This document shows positions 1 to 6,575 of a stretch of DNA of 12,554 nt, one piece after another. Numbering within the stretch: position 1 is the first letter of the stretch; each line of letters begins with the position of its first letter. Position numbers and translations under genes: made by a program. Under the pieces are notes generated by a model. The model was not told where the DNA came from, made no database searches, and worked only from the letters and a program-made list of their open reading frames with translations. Source of the DNA: SZUA-152 sp964401355 (GTDB lineage: Bacteria > Pseudomonadota > Gammaproteobacteria > SZUA-152); NCBI GenBank assembly GCA_964401355.1, contig CAYNYJ010000087.1:1-12554 (forward strand). Direction: 5' to 3'.

Positions 1-84
1 TCAGGTATTTTTCGGAATCAACCCACCTGTTGCACTAGCGAATTGAATTCACGCAGCACTTTGATTAACGATAGGAAAATTATT

Positions 85-252
85 ATGCGAATTAAAAAAT
101 GGCTGTTTAGCCTTATCTCGGTTTTGTTTCTGGCCGTTATTATGACGGGATGCGAGCACGGCCACGACCATGGCAACGAACACTCACACGATTCAGAGAA
201 GCAAAATACAGAACAAATGAATACATCAAAAACTCATGATTCTATTGACTAA
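85..252 (+). CDS. Small histidine-rich lipoprotein, putative metal-binding
   Basis: A 55-residue predicted lipoprotein. Residues 1-22 form a signal peptide (basic MRIKK start, then a hydrophobic stretch) ending in a lipobox-like MTGC, so Cys23 would be lipidated. The mature protein starts at once with a histidine cluster (EHGHDHGNEHSHD, residues 24-36) and continues as a hydrophilic, probably disordered tail with six His in all. A role in binding Zn, Cu or Ni at the envelope is inferred from composition only; I recognise no family. The ATG at 85 is preceded by AGGA at suitable distance; the frame could open at a TTG at 43, but that would put 14 polar residues before the signal peptide. The next gene, 31 bp downstream on the same strand, also carries a secreted HDHG/SHD segment, so the two probably form an operon. 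Confidence 0.72.
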   Translation: MRIKKWLFSLISVLFLAVIMTGCEHGHDHGNEHSHDSEKQNTEQMNTSKTHDSID

Positions 253-283
253 TTTTTAACTGACTAATTGGAAAAATATCAAT

Positions 284-628
284 ATGCGCATTCAAGCAAT
301 ACTTTTCACCCTGGCATTAAGTTATATTTCGTTTAGCAGCATAGCCGGTTCCAATCACGATCATGGCTATTCTCATGACACCATTACTCAACAACAGGCC
401 GAAGACATCGCCACAAAAAATGTCGCCAGACTTGCCGATAAAGACAAAATCGACAAAAGTTGGAAATCAACCCGTATTTCAACATCTGAACAGAAGAAAT
501 TTGGTGGCAAAACGGAATGGGTAATCACATTCAACAATAAAAATGTGCAGGATTCTGCCAAACAAACACTGTATATTTTTCTGAGTTTGGCAGGCGAATA
601 TCTCGCGGCGAACTACAGCGGAAAATAA
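284..628 (+). CDS. Secreted DUF6488-like protein with N-terminal His-rich segment
   Basis: A 114-residue protein with a Sec signal peptide (residues 1-21, probable signal peptidase I site SIA|GS), so periplasmic or secreted. The mature N-terminus holds a histidine motif (NHDHGYSHD, residues 24-32). After it comes a compact domain with TQQQAEDIA, KIDKSWKS, FGGKTEWVITF and a C-terminal LAGEYLAANYSGK. That pattern matches small proteins I remember as DUF6488; the family number is from memory. Function is unknown. The histidines suggest metal binding, and the pairing with the His-rich lipoprotein upstream supports a shared envelope metal role (inference). The ATG at 284 has only a weak upstream GGA. 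The stop at 626-628 fits the usual family C-terminus. Transcription converges on the chemotaxis operon. Confidence 0.8.
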   Translation: MRIQAILFTLALSYISFSSIAGSNHDHGYSHDTITQQQAEDIATKNVARLADKDKIDKSWKSTRISTSEQKKFGGKTEWVITFNNKNVQDSAKQTLYIFLSLAGEYLAANYSGK

Positions 629-788
629 ACTGCGGTGCAGAGAAAGTACTACGAGCCAACAGGCTTTAGTGAATCACACTGCCTGCGGCACCATCAAACC
701 AACGCGATTAACGCAAAGAACGACAGGCCACCCTCCGGGGTGGTCAGTCCCCTGATCACGCCCTATAGAACCAAGTCGCAAGAAATAT
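629..788. other. Hairpin-rich convergent intergenic region
   Basis: These 160 bp separate the stop of the plus-strand DUF6488-like gene from the stop of the minus-strand DUF2802 gene. Four potential stem-loops are visible: CTGC-GGT-GCAG at 630-640; CAGGC (660-664) with GCCTG (681-685) enclosing AGTG/CACT (668-671/677-680); GGCCACCC-TCCG-GGGTGGTC at 726-745; and GTGGTCAG-TCCC-CTGATCAC at 740-759. The last two share bases 740-745, so they are mutually exclusive. Imperfect pairs in both are G-U on plus-strand RNA but A-C on the minus strand, so the plus transcript folds better. None has a clear following T-tract. It may be a bidirectional terminator, a structured 3' UTR or part of a dispersed repeat. 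Confidence 0.45.
726..745 (+). terminator. GC-rich stem-loop, possible terminator of convergent transcripts
   Basis: Eight-base stem (one G-U) with a TCCG tetraloop: GGCCACCC at 726-733 pairs with GGGTGGTC at 738-745. It is the most stable-looking hairpin between the two converging units. The flanks lack a good T-run on either strand (minus-strand downstream reads GTCGTTCTTTG), so Rho-independent termination is uncertain. It may instead protect the 3' end of the message. Confidence 0.35.
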
Positions 789-1181
789 TTAAGAGACTTT
801 TTTGATACGTTCTGCCAAGGCCACCAGTTCAGCTTCACCACGCGCAATACCACAATCAGCCATAACTTCTTCCAGCTCAGCACCTTTATGCATCATCTTT
901 CTGGCATGACGATAACTTTGTGACCCTGCCCCATTCATTTCCAGCTGATCCTGTCTTTGACTCAGTTGATGCGCACGTTGCTCCATGTGCGCAACATGTT
1001 CACCGAGCTTAACAGCCCCCGCGCAGACCGCACTAAGATCAGATGTCAAAGTGCGTAAGATATCTTTCTGCTGTTCCAGTTGCAGCCGTAGCCGGGAAAT
1101 TTGTGAATAGACAATAAGCAGTATCACCATCGCTGTGGCCAGTGCCACTACCGCTATCACTTCATAAGAAATGTTCATCAT
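789..1181 (-). CDS. DUF2802-type membrane-anchored coiled-coil protein
   Basis: A 130-residue protein with one N-terminal transmembrane helix (about residues 6-25) and a predicted coiled coil (about 27-82, rich in Q, L, R and E). The C-terminal module (about 90-126) contains YRHARKMMHKGAELEEVMADC and then GIARGEAELV, a helix-turn-helix-like pattern typical of the DUF2802 family. DUF2802 genes commonly follow cheW at the end of Pseudomonas-type chemotaxis clusters, as here, so a role in flagellar or chemosensory organisation is plausible but unproven. The ATG at 1181 is chosen because GAGGT lies about 8 nt upstream. A second ATG follows at 1178 and an in-frame GTG lies at 1205. It is the last gene of the operon. 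Confidence 0.8.
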   Translation of the reverse strand: MMNISYEVIAVVALATAMVILLIVYSQISRLRLQLEQQKDILRTLTSDLSAVCAGAVKLGEHVAHMEQRAHQLSQRQDQLEMNGAGSQSYRHARKMMHKGAELEEVMADCGIARGEAELVALAERIKKVS

Positions 1182-1253
1182 GCCTAATACCTCTATATCA
1201 CCCACTTTTTTGGGCGGAAGCTTTAATGACCTTTTACCTTTTAAAAGCTGATC

Positions 1254-1424
1254 TCACGCATATTCATCAATACTGGGTCGATCGCCATCTTTTTTATGTT
1301 TCGGTTTTTCAGGCACCGGTTGTTGAGGAGGCTTTCGATGACGCTCTCTACCACCGGGTATCGAACGCGGCTTTGGAATTGGTCTGCTATGTCCTACCGG
1401 TGGTATGAGTGTTGAATCCGCCAT
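1254..1424 (-). CDS. Small proline-rich basic protein between cheW and the DUF2802 gene
   Basis: A 56-codon ORF filling the otherwise empty 287-bp space between cheW and the DUF2802 gene, on the operon strand. The product has 12 Pro, 12 Lys/Arg and 3 His. It begins MADSTLIPPVGHSRPIPKPR, has a central GGRERHRKPPQQPVPEKPKH and ends DGDRPSIDEYA. It shows no signal peptide or membrane helix and is probably disordered in the cytoplasm. An in-frame TGA lies two codons upstream of the ATG, which fixes the earliest start at 1424. The ribosome site is weak (GGA about 10 nt upstream). Its position and strongly biased composition suggest a real gene. I recall similar short proteins ending in DEYA near chemotaxis genes, but cannot name a family. 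A proline-rich adaptor or binding peptide is only a guess. Confidence 0.6.
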   Translation of the reverse strand: MADSTLIPPVGHSRPIPKPRSIPGGRERHRKPPQQPVPEKPKHKKDGDRPSIDEYA

Positions 1425-1468
1425 GACTCATATCCGTGGTGATTTTCAAAAGACTCAAGATTCACGTT

Positions 1469-1954
1469 TCAGCTCGCCATGTCAGCCCATTCTTCATCAC
1501 TGAGCAATTTGTTCAAATCCACAAGAATCAATAATTCACCATCGTGGCTCGCCACACCCTGAATAAATTTAGTGCTCTCTTCGGTGCCGACATTGGGTGC
1601 AGTTTCAATTTCCGAGGCCTTCAAATCCACCACTTCTGCCACACTGTCCACTAGGATGCCCACCACCTGCTCTTCGGCTTCGATGATCACAATCCGGGTC
1701 GCATCATCCATTTCCGCGGCAACCAAGCCAAAACGACTGCGGGTATCAATAACGGTCACCACATTGCCACGCAAATTGATAATGCCCAGTACGTAAATTG
1801 GCGCACCCGGGACAGGTGCTATTTCCGTTACCCGCAGTACCTCTTGTACTTGCATGACATTTATGCCGTATTTCTCATTCTCCAGACGAAAAGTAACCCA
1901 CCTGAGTTCTTCTCCCTCAACCTTGTCACTGGGCTTAAAAGCTGTCGTGCTCAT
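1469..1954 (-). CDS. cheW: Chemotaxis scaffold protein CheW
   Basis: A 161-residue single-domain CheW, which links methyl-accepting receptors to the CheA kinase in the chemosensory array at the inner membrane. After a short variable N-terminus the CheW fold runs from about residue 17 (LRWVTFRLENEKYGINV) to the C-terminus. Family hallmarks are VQEVLR (36-41), VPGAP (48-52), GIINLRG (57-63, with the conserved Arg62), VVTVIDTR (65-72), VGILVDSV (98-105) and FIQGV (130-134). Length is normal. The ATG at 1954 is preceded by AAGGTGGA. It lies 172 bp after parP, a gap containing a possible own promoter, and 44 bp before the small proline-rich ORF. Confidence 0.97.
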   Translation of the reverse strand: MSTTAFKPSDKVEGEELRWVTFRLENEKYGINVMQVQEVLRVTEIAPVPGAPIYVLGIINLRGNVVTVIDTRSRFGLVAAEMDDATRIVIIEAEEQVVGILVDSVAEVVDLKASEIETAPNVGTEESTKFIQGVASHDGELLILVDLNKLLSDEEWADMAS

Positions 1955-1967
1955 GCTGATTCCACCT

Positions 1968-2009
1968 TTATAATGTTAATTTTCCGACGCTGCTGTTCCC
2001 TTCAAACAT
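1968..2009 (-). CDS. Candidate 13-codon ORF immediately upstream of cheW
   Basis: A short ORF encoding MFEGNSSVGKLTL, preceded by GAGGAG with 8-nt spacing and ending in TAA directly before the cheW ribosome site. It could be a leader peptide coupling parP readthrough to cheW translation. Its ATG overlaps the -10 of the promoter proposed at 2005-2032, so the two readings compete. At this length chance is a serious alternative. Confidence 0.2.
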   Translation of the reverse strand: MFEGNSSVGKLTL

Positions 2010-2032
2010 AGCTGGCACTCCTCGAGAGTCAA
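2005..2032 (-). promoter_or_regulatory. Possible sigma-70 promoter for cheW
   Basis: On the minus strand TTGACT (bases 2032-2027, five of six consensus matches) is followed after 16 bp by TATGTT (2010-2005, four of six matches). Transcription would begin near base 1998, about 44 nt before the cheW ATG. It lies in the 172-bp parP-cheW gap, one of the two longest in the operon, which fits an internal promoter for cheW and the two genes after it. No sigma-28-like element was recognised here. Confidence 0.33.
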
Positions 2033-2126
2033 TCCTCGTCATTTTTCTGACAGTTACGGCCATCTAAACCTGTAAATGCATGATTCATACCATTTCTGTC
2101 ATTTTTAGTCCGCAAATGCTGTTCGA

Positions 2127-2852
2127 TCAACCCGCATTCTCTAAACCTGCCTGCAATTGCACACATAACTCATCAATCTCCAACAGAGCACACATTTTGT
2201 CGATCACGGTACCCACTAACCACGGACGTCGACTCCTCACCCTGCGCCAACGCACATCTTCAGGCTCCAGGGTCAGTACTTGTGAAATGCTGTCCACCGC
2301 CAAACCAAATCGCCCGCCATCAACCAGAACCAGATATTTCATTCGCTCTGACGCAGGCCGACTATCTGCACGTTTATTATCTGGCATGATAATTTGTGCA
2401 ATATCGACAACTTGCACATTTTGCCCAGCATTTGGCAACAAACCCAGTGCCCAAGGGGCATAACCCGGTAACTCGGTGATTTGTTCTGTCAGTTCCACGA
2501 TGCCGTGCAATTTTTCCAGTGGCGCTGCCAGGATGACACCCGCGACTTTAAAACTGAGGCACTGAAATTGAGTCTGTGCCCAGGCAGGTTGAATGATTGA
2601 TAACGCATTCTCAGCCACTTTCGCTACAGGCGGTTTCGCTTCAGTAACCGACACCGTTTCTTTCACTTCCTCCGGTGGCGCTTGTTTTTGGATAAGCTCA
2701 ACGTCGGATTCAATTGCTATTTCAGTTTGTAGAGGAAGCGCAGGCTCTTCCTCTACGGCAAAAGCCGCTTCACATAACAAGGCATCCAAATACACCCGTA
2801 ACGCCATTTGTGGCTCAATCAAAGTATGGGCTTCATAAGATTTTTTACGCAT
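2127..2852 (-). CDS. parP: ParP: CheW-domain protein for polar chemosensory array retention
   Basis: A 241-residue protein with a C-terminal CheW-like domain (about residues 95-236: FQCLSFKVAGVILAAPLEKL, then ITELPG, the VQVVDIAQ segment at 147-154, LVLVDGGRFGLAVDSI and WLVGTVIDKM). An N-terminal helical segment (1-30) and an acidic, proline-containing linker (31-90) precede it. In Vibrio and Pseudomonas ParP binds ParC through its N-terminus and joins the CheA/receptor lattice through its CheW-like AIF domain, keeping arrays at the cell pole. Being directly after the ParC ATPase and before cheW makes the assignment strong. The ATG at 2852 lacks a clear Shine-Dalgarno. A 74-bp gap with a perfect hairpin separates it from parC. 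Confidence 0.9.
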   Translation of the reverse strand: MRKKSYEAHTLIEPQMALRVYLDALLCEAAFAVEEEPALPLQTEIAIESDVELIQKQAPPEEVKETVSVTEAKPPVAKVAENALSIIQPAWAQTQFQCLSFKVAGVILAAPLEKLHGIVELTEQITELPGYAPWALGLLPNAGQNVQVVDIAQIIMPDNKRADSRPASERMKYLVLVDGGRFGLAVDSISQVLTLEPEDVRWRRVRSRRPWLVGTVIDKMCALLEIDELCVQLQAGLENAG

Positions 2853-2907
2853 GATGAATTAAAAAGTGCCCAATAAAGATGATGTAAAAAACGACTAACT
2901 TACCGTT

Positions 2908-2931
2908 AATAGTACTTTTAACAGTACTATT
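2908..2931 (-). other. Perfect hairpin overlapping the parC stop codon
   Basis: On the minus strand AATAGTACT (2931-2923) and AGTACTATT (2916-2908) form a perfect 9-bp stem around a 6-nt loop (GTTAAA). The 5' arm contains the parC TAG stop (2929-2927). The stem is AU-rich and has no immediate U-tract, so a simple terminator is unlikely. An RNA-processing or stability element, or one that lowers parP expression relative to parC, is possible. Confidence 0.5.
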
Positions 2932-3733
2932 GTGCCACTACAGACACCGGCAGATGCCCTTGTATTTCAGGCTCCAACAGGTCATTCAACAACTCGCCGT
3001 AAGCAAGTGACCCCCGGTCATTCGGTGCCTTGATTGGCAACGGGACACCTAGCATACTGGCTTCGCGAAACTGTGTATCAACGGGGATAACAGACCGCCA
3101 TAAATAAGTGGCATGGCGCTCACGTAGCAGGCGTAAAGTATGAACAGAAGCACGAGTGCGTCGATCAAACATCGTAGGTAAAATCGTATATGCGGGGACA
3201 GCATGATTTGCACGACCAATCATGCTTAAAGTACGCAACATGCGCTCCAAACCTTTCACAGCAAGAAATTCAGTTTGCACAGGAATAATGAGGTGGTCGC
3301 AGGCCGCCAGTGCATTCACCATCAGTACGCCCAGCAAAGGAGGGCAATCGATCAGTGCAAAATCGTACTGCGTTTTTAACATCCCCAAAGCATGTTTAAC
3401 AACCAGACCCATGCCGTCCGAAATACCCAGCTGACGATCGAGGGTGGCCATTGCCGTGGATGCAGGAAGCAATGATAAATTTTCAAACCTGGTTTTTTGT
3501 ATCAAACGTTTAGGAGGCACCTTAATTCGTGACTGCTGTATTTGAAACAAATTATACAAACTGTCATTCGTCCGATCAGGATCTAGACCAAAGTAAGATG
3601 ACATAGAGCCATGCGGATCCATGTCAAGCAATAAAGTTCGATAGCCCCGTTGTGCCAACAAACCACCAAGACTGACCACAGACGTGGTTTTTCCAACCCC
3701 ACCTTTTTGATTCGCGACCGCCCACACCTTCAT
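2927..3733 (-). CDS. parC: ParC: ParA/Soj-like ATPase directing chemosensory arrays to the pole
   Basis: A 268-residue P-loop ATPase of the ParA/MinD superfamily. The deviant Walker A motif is QKGGVGKTT (residues 9-17), LLLDMDPHGSMSSYFG (35-49) forms the switch I/Walker A' region, and FALIDCPP (125-132) is Walker B. VIPVDTQFREAS (215-226) matches the conserved C-terminal region of ParA-like proteins. In Vibrio and Pseudomonas the copy between the motor or cheB genes and parP is ParC, which localises chemosensory arrays to the flagellated pole; it is not the chromosome-partition ParA. No parB follows, and a CheW-like ParP does, which supports ParC. The ATG at 3733 lies 4 bp after motD, with GGAGG inside the motD end. 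The name is unrelated to topoisomerase IV ParC. Confidence 0.92.
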   Translation of the reverse strand: MKVWAVANQKGGVGKTTSVVSLGGLLAQRGYRTLLLDMDPHGSMSSYFGLDPDRTNDSLYNLFQIQQSRIKVPPKRLIQKTRFENLSLLPASTAMATLDRQLGISDGMGLVVKHALGMLKTQYDFALIDCPPLLGVLMVNALAACDHLIIPVQTEFLAVKGLERMLRTLSMIGRANHAVPAYTILPTMFDRRTRASVHTLRLLRERHATYLWRSVIPVDTQFREASMLGVPLPIKAPNDRGSLAYGELLNDLLEPEIQGHLPVSVVAQ

Positions 3734-3737
3734 CTCA

Positions 3738-4664
3738 TCATCCTCCGTTGGGCTGTATCTGGCGCGAAGGTGGTAACAAATAAATCGCGGGCGGCCCTTT
3801 TTGAGTGTCCTGTGAAGCTTTTTGTCTAGCCACTTCCCGCTTAGCAGATAAGGTTTTCTCTAACTGCTCTGCCCTATTTGTCCGGCGTGCGATTGCATCG
3901 GATAAAACAATAATCTTTATACGCCGGTTTTTACGCCTTCCCTGTGCTGTTTCATTTGTCGCTATTGGCTTGAATTCTCCGTAACCTACTGCTGACAATC
4001 GTTGGGGTTTGATTCCTGCCTTTGAGAACAGATGTACAACACTTGCAGAACGGGCCGCAGATAACTCCCAATTGGATGGGAATTCATCCGTATCAATAGG
4101 CACGTTATCAGTAAATCCTTCAACCTGCACCTGATTGTCAAAGTCGCTGATAATTTTGGCGACTTTTCGCATCACAGGAATAGCTTGGGGCTGAAGCTGA
4201 GCTATTCCACTCAAAAATAGTATGCTCGACTTTATCTCTATCTCAATCCACAAATCATTATTTTTAATTTTAACTAAATTTTTCTCAATCAATGGAGACA
4301 AACCCTTTTCAATGCGCGACGATATTTTTTCAAGATTAATTTTATCTTCTTTACTCGCCTCAACTCCACCATAAGTTGCTGGATTGAATGCATCTTCATT
4401 CGACGAAGATTCATTGTTTGATTGTATTGGCCGAGAAATAATCGGCGGTTTTAATGGGTTATTAAATTTAATAGGAAGACCCGATGATGACGGATCAAAG
4501 GCTGCTGAAATAGAATCTGAAAGCACACGATACTTCCCTTCATTCACCGAAGATATCGAATACATCACAACGAAAAATGCAAACAAAAGAGTAATAAAAT
4601 CAGCGTAGGAAACTAACCAGCGTTCGTGATTAGCATGTTCTGCCGGCTTTTTTTTTCTGGCCAT
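3738..4664 (-). CDS. motD: MotD: MotB-family peptidoglycan-anchored stator subunit
   Basis: A 308-residue stator protein. A basic N-terminus (MARKKKPAEH) is followed by one transmembrane helix (about 20-40). It carries the essential proton-binding Asp at position 22 in SYADFITLLFAFF. A plug/linker region rich in Ser, Asn and Pro follows (about 55-115). The OmpA/MotB peptidoglycan-binding domain runs to about residue 256 (VEGFTDNVPID, NWELSAARSASVVHLF, RLSAVGYGEFKP, NRRIKIIV). The last 50 residues are a charged, then Pro-rich tail. It pairs with MotC to form the second stator of polar-flagellum gammaproteobacteria. The ATG at 4664 has GGTGA six bases upstream and is preferred over an in-frame TTG at 4670. 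The gap to motC is 50 bp. Confidence 0.95.
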   Translation of the reverse strand: MARKKKPAEHANHERWLVSYADFITLLFAFFVVMYSISSVNEGKYRVLSDSISAAFDPSSSGLPIKFNNPLKPPIISRPIQSNNESSSNEDAFNPATYGGVEASKEDKINLEKISSRIEKGLSPLIEKNLVKIKNNDLWIEIEIKSSILFLSGIAQLQPQAIPVMRKVAKIISDFDNQVQVEGFTDNVPIDTDEFPSNWELSAARSASVVHLFSKAGIKPQRLSAVGYGEFKPIATNETAQGRRKNRRIKIIVLSDAIARRTNRAEQLEKTLSAKREVARQKASQDTQKGPPAIYLLPPSRQIQPNGG

Positions 4665-4714
4665 AATCAATCACCATAATCTGCCAAATCTGTCTGTAGA
4701 AACAGCCTGAAGAA

Positions 4715-5455
4715 TTAGCCAACGAATCCTTGTAATTTGGTTTCTATATTACGAGGATTTTCGCCTTCAGCGATGGAAATAACTCCTTCTATAATCATTT
4801 CATGAAGTTGAGATTGGGCATGAATTTGTGATTTTAGTTTTCCTGCAACTGGCAGAAAAAATAAATTTGCCAATCCAATACCATAAATCGTAGCAACAAA
4901 AGCCGTCGCAATTCCAGAACCTAATTTTGAAGGATCTGCTAAATTCTGCATCACATGAATAAGCCCCATTACCGCGCCAATAATTCCAATGGTCGGGCTG
5001 TATCCACCCATATTCTCAAATACTTTTGCTGCCTCGTTCCCAAAATGTTCTTTCGCATCAAGTTCAACTTCCATAACACGACGAATGATATCCGGCTCAC
5101 TGCCATCCACAAGTAATTGCAAACCTTTTTGAGCGAATGGATCCGTTTCATTTTCAGCAATATCCTCCAGCCCCAAAAGCCCTTCCTTGCGCGCAATATT
5201 GCTCCATTCCATTATTTTTTTAATAGCTTCATCACTACGCAGTCGAGGAGGAAATATAACTAGAACCACCATTTTGATCGATGCCATAAACACCTTAAGA
5301 GGTGTTTGTAACATTACAGCGCCCACAGTCCCACCAACAACAATCAAACAGGCAGGCCCGTTAATTAGCGACGTTACATGCCCTCCTTCAAGAACTTGGC
5401 CGCCAAGGATTGCACCAAAAGCAATGATCAATCCAATTACACTTAAAATGTCCAT
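4715..5455 (-). CDS. motC: MotC: MotA-family stator proton-channel subunit
   Basis: A 246-residue inner-membrane protein with the MotA/PomA layout. Two N-terminal transmembrane helices cover about residues 1-20 and 32-50. A cytoplasmic loop contains ARKEGLLGLE (88-97), the Arg/Glu region contacting the rotor protein FliG. Two more helices cover about 153-172 (SPTIGIIGAVMGLIHVM) and 182-203. The EGENPR motif (230-235) is conserved. Together with MotD it makes the second stator known from Pseudomonas. The ATG at 5455 lies one base after the cheB stop, giving the usual MDILSVIGLI start. The frame also reaches back to 5491, but that would add residues inside cheB without family support. The Shine-Dalgarno is weak, consistent with coupling to cheB. 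Confidence 0.95.
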   Translation of the reverse strand: MDILSVIGLIIAFGAILGGQVLEGGHVTSLINGPACLIVVGGTVGAVMLQTPLKVFMASIKMVVLVIFPPRLRSDEAIKKIMEWSNIARKEGLLGLEDIAENETDPFAQKGLQLLVDGSEPDIIRRVMEVELDAKEHFGNEAAKVFENMGGYSPTIGIIGAVMGLIHVMQNLADPSKLGSGIATAFVATIYGIGLANLFFLPVAGKLKSQIHAQSQLHEMIIEGVISIAEGENPRNIETKLQGFVG

Positions 5456-5456
5456 A

Positions 5457-6575
5457 CTAATTTTTAACCGATAATGCCTTGCCGACATCATCTAAAGATA
5501 AAATATAATCAGCCAGACCGGCATCCACTATTGCTGATGGCATACCGTAAACAACACACGTTGCTTCATCCTGTACCCAAACCTGTGAGCCACTTTGTTT
5601 GATTTTTTTAACCCCTTCTTTACCATCAGATCCCATACCAGTAAGCACAATAGCCAATGTTGATCCGGGATAAAACTTTGCCACTGATGAAAATGTTATA
5701 TCCACACAAGGTTTATAATTTTGATTCGCATCACTTTCACTTATATGCACACTGGTCTTTCCACCACGTTTTTCTAATTCCATCTGCATTCCTCCCGGAG
5801 CTAGCAAGGCCAAACCTGGTTCCAATAGATCTCCATTTTTTGCTTCACGAACTGTAATGGCACATGCAGAATTTAGACGTTCAGCAAACGCTGCGGTGAA
5901 ACTACCCGGCATATGTTGAATCAATACAATCGGTACAGGAAAATCAGCCGGGAGCTGTTTAAGGACATTCTGTAATGCAACAGGCCCTCCAGTAGAGGTT
6001 CCAATAGCAACTAGCTTAGTTTTATTACGTTGAAAACTAACCGCACTAGCGGGTCTACGTGTAGACGTTATTTGTTCAGATTCTCTAGTTGATTTTATAG
6101 GAAGTTTATTTTTCAGCGATGGCGTAGAACGTGAGGCACTGGTTGTTCGTGTAGCCGCAGAAATATATCGGGAAATCCGTTTTTGTCCCACAGCAAGTAC
6201 ACGCTCACAAAGGACACGGCGTGCCTCATCTCGATCATTAGAGATATCTTCAAAACGTTTCGGAAGGAAATCGACCGCACCCGCATCCAATGCATCCAGT
6301 GTTGCGCGTGCACCATCTGTTGTTAGTGAAGAAAACATTAAAATAGCCGTGGGGCTAGCCGCCATAATTTTCCGTGTAGCCGTAATGCCATCCATAATGG
6401 GCATTTCTACATCCATGGTGATCACATCAGGCTTCAGCCGCGAGGCCTTACTTACCGCTTCCATACCGTTTTCCGCGCTATCGATTACTTTTATCTGTGG
6501 ATCAGATTCCAGCATTTCAGTAACACGACGTCGAAAAAAACGAGAGTCATCCACCACTAATACGCGCACAGACAT
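5457..6575 (-). CDS. cheB: Chemotaxis response regulator and methylesterase/deamidase CheB
   Basis: A 372-residue two-domain enzyme that removes methyl groups from receptor glutamates and deamidates glutamines to reset sensitivity. The N-terminal receiver domain (about 1-125) has the acidic pair D9/D10, phospho-acceptor D55 in VITMDVEMP and K106. A Ser/Thr/Arg-rich linker spans about 130-185. The C-terminal esterase domain carries the catalytic triad Ser194 (GTSTGGP), His221 (IQHMPG) and Asp317 (GMGSDG). Length and residues are intact. CheA phosphorylates it. A 144-bp gap separates it from cheA, and the gene ends one base before motC. No cheR is present in the window. Confidence 0.97.
   Translation of the reverse strand: MSVRVLVVDDSRFFRRRVTEMLESDPQIKVIDSAENGMEAVSKASRLKPDVITMDVEMPIMDGITATRKIMAASPTAILMFSSLTTDGARATLDALDAGAVDFLPKRFEDISNDRDEARRVLCERVLAVGQKRISRYISAATRTTSASRSTPSLKNKLPIKSTRESEQITSTRRPASAVSFQRNKTKLVAIGTSTGGPVALQNVLKQLPADFPVPIVLIQHMPGSFTAAFAERLNSACAITVREAKNGDLLEPGLALLAPGGMQMELEKRGGKTSVHISESDANQNYKPCVDITFSSVAKFYPGSTLAIVLTGMGSDGKEGVKKIKQSGSQVWVQDEATCVVYGMPSAIVDAGLADYILSLDDVGKALSVKN

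Noticed and set aside
1..84. Promoter for the His-rich pair (for example TTGAAT followed by TAACGA), or a Zur-like operator.
   Set aside because: The -10 match is poor and no convincing metal-regulator dyad is visible; the promoter may lie left of the window.
629..788. Integron attC-like or CRISPR-like structure in the hairpin cluster.
   Set aside because: No paired RYYYAAC/GTTRRRY core sites and no direct repeats with regular spacing are present.
629..805. An open frame continues in phase for 58 codons after the stop of the DUF6488-like gene, suggesting readthrough or a lost stop.
   Set aside because: The family-typical C-terminus ends exactly at the stop, and a 58-codon open run is not rare by chance. 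It also runs into the opposite-strand DUF2802 gene.
674..883. Minus-strand open frame of 69 codons overlapping the DUF2802 gene end.
   Set aside because: It lies out of frame over a real gene and the hairpin region, with Trp/Val-rich random-looking translation and no ribosome site.
2027..2093. A 19-codon ORF (beginning MNHAFTGLDG) in the parP-cheW gap.
   Set aside because: No ribosome site, no coupling to a neighbour, and nothing recognisable; indistinguishable from chance.
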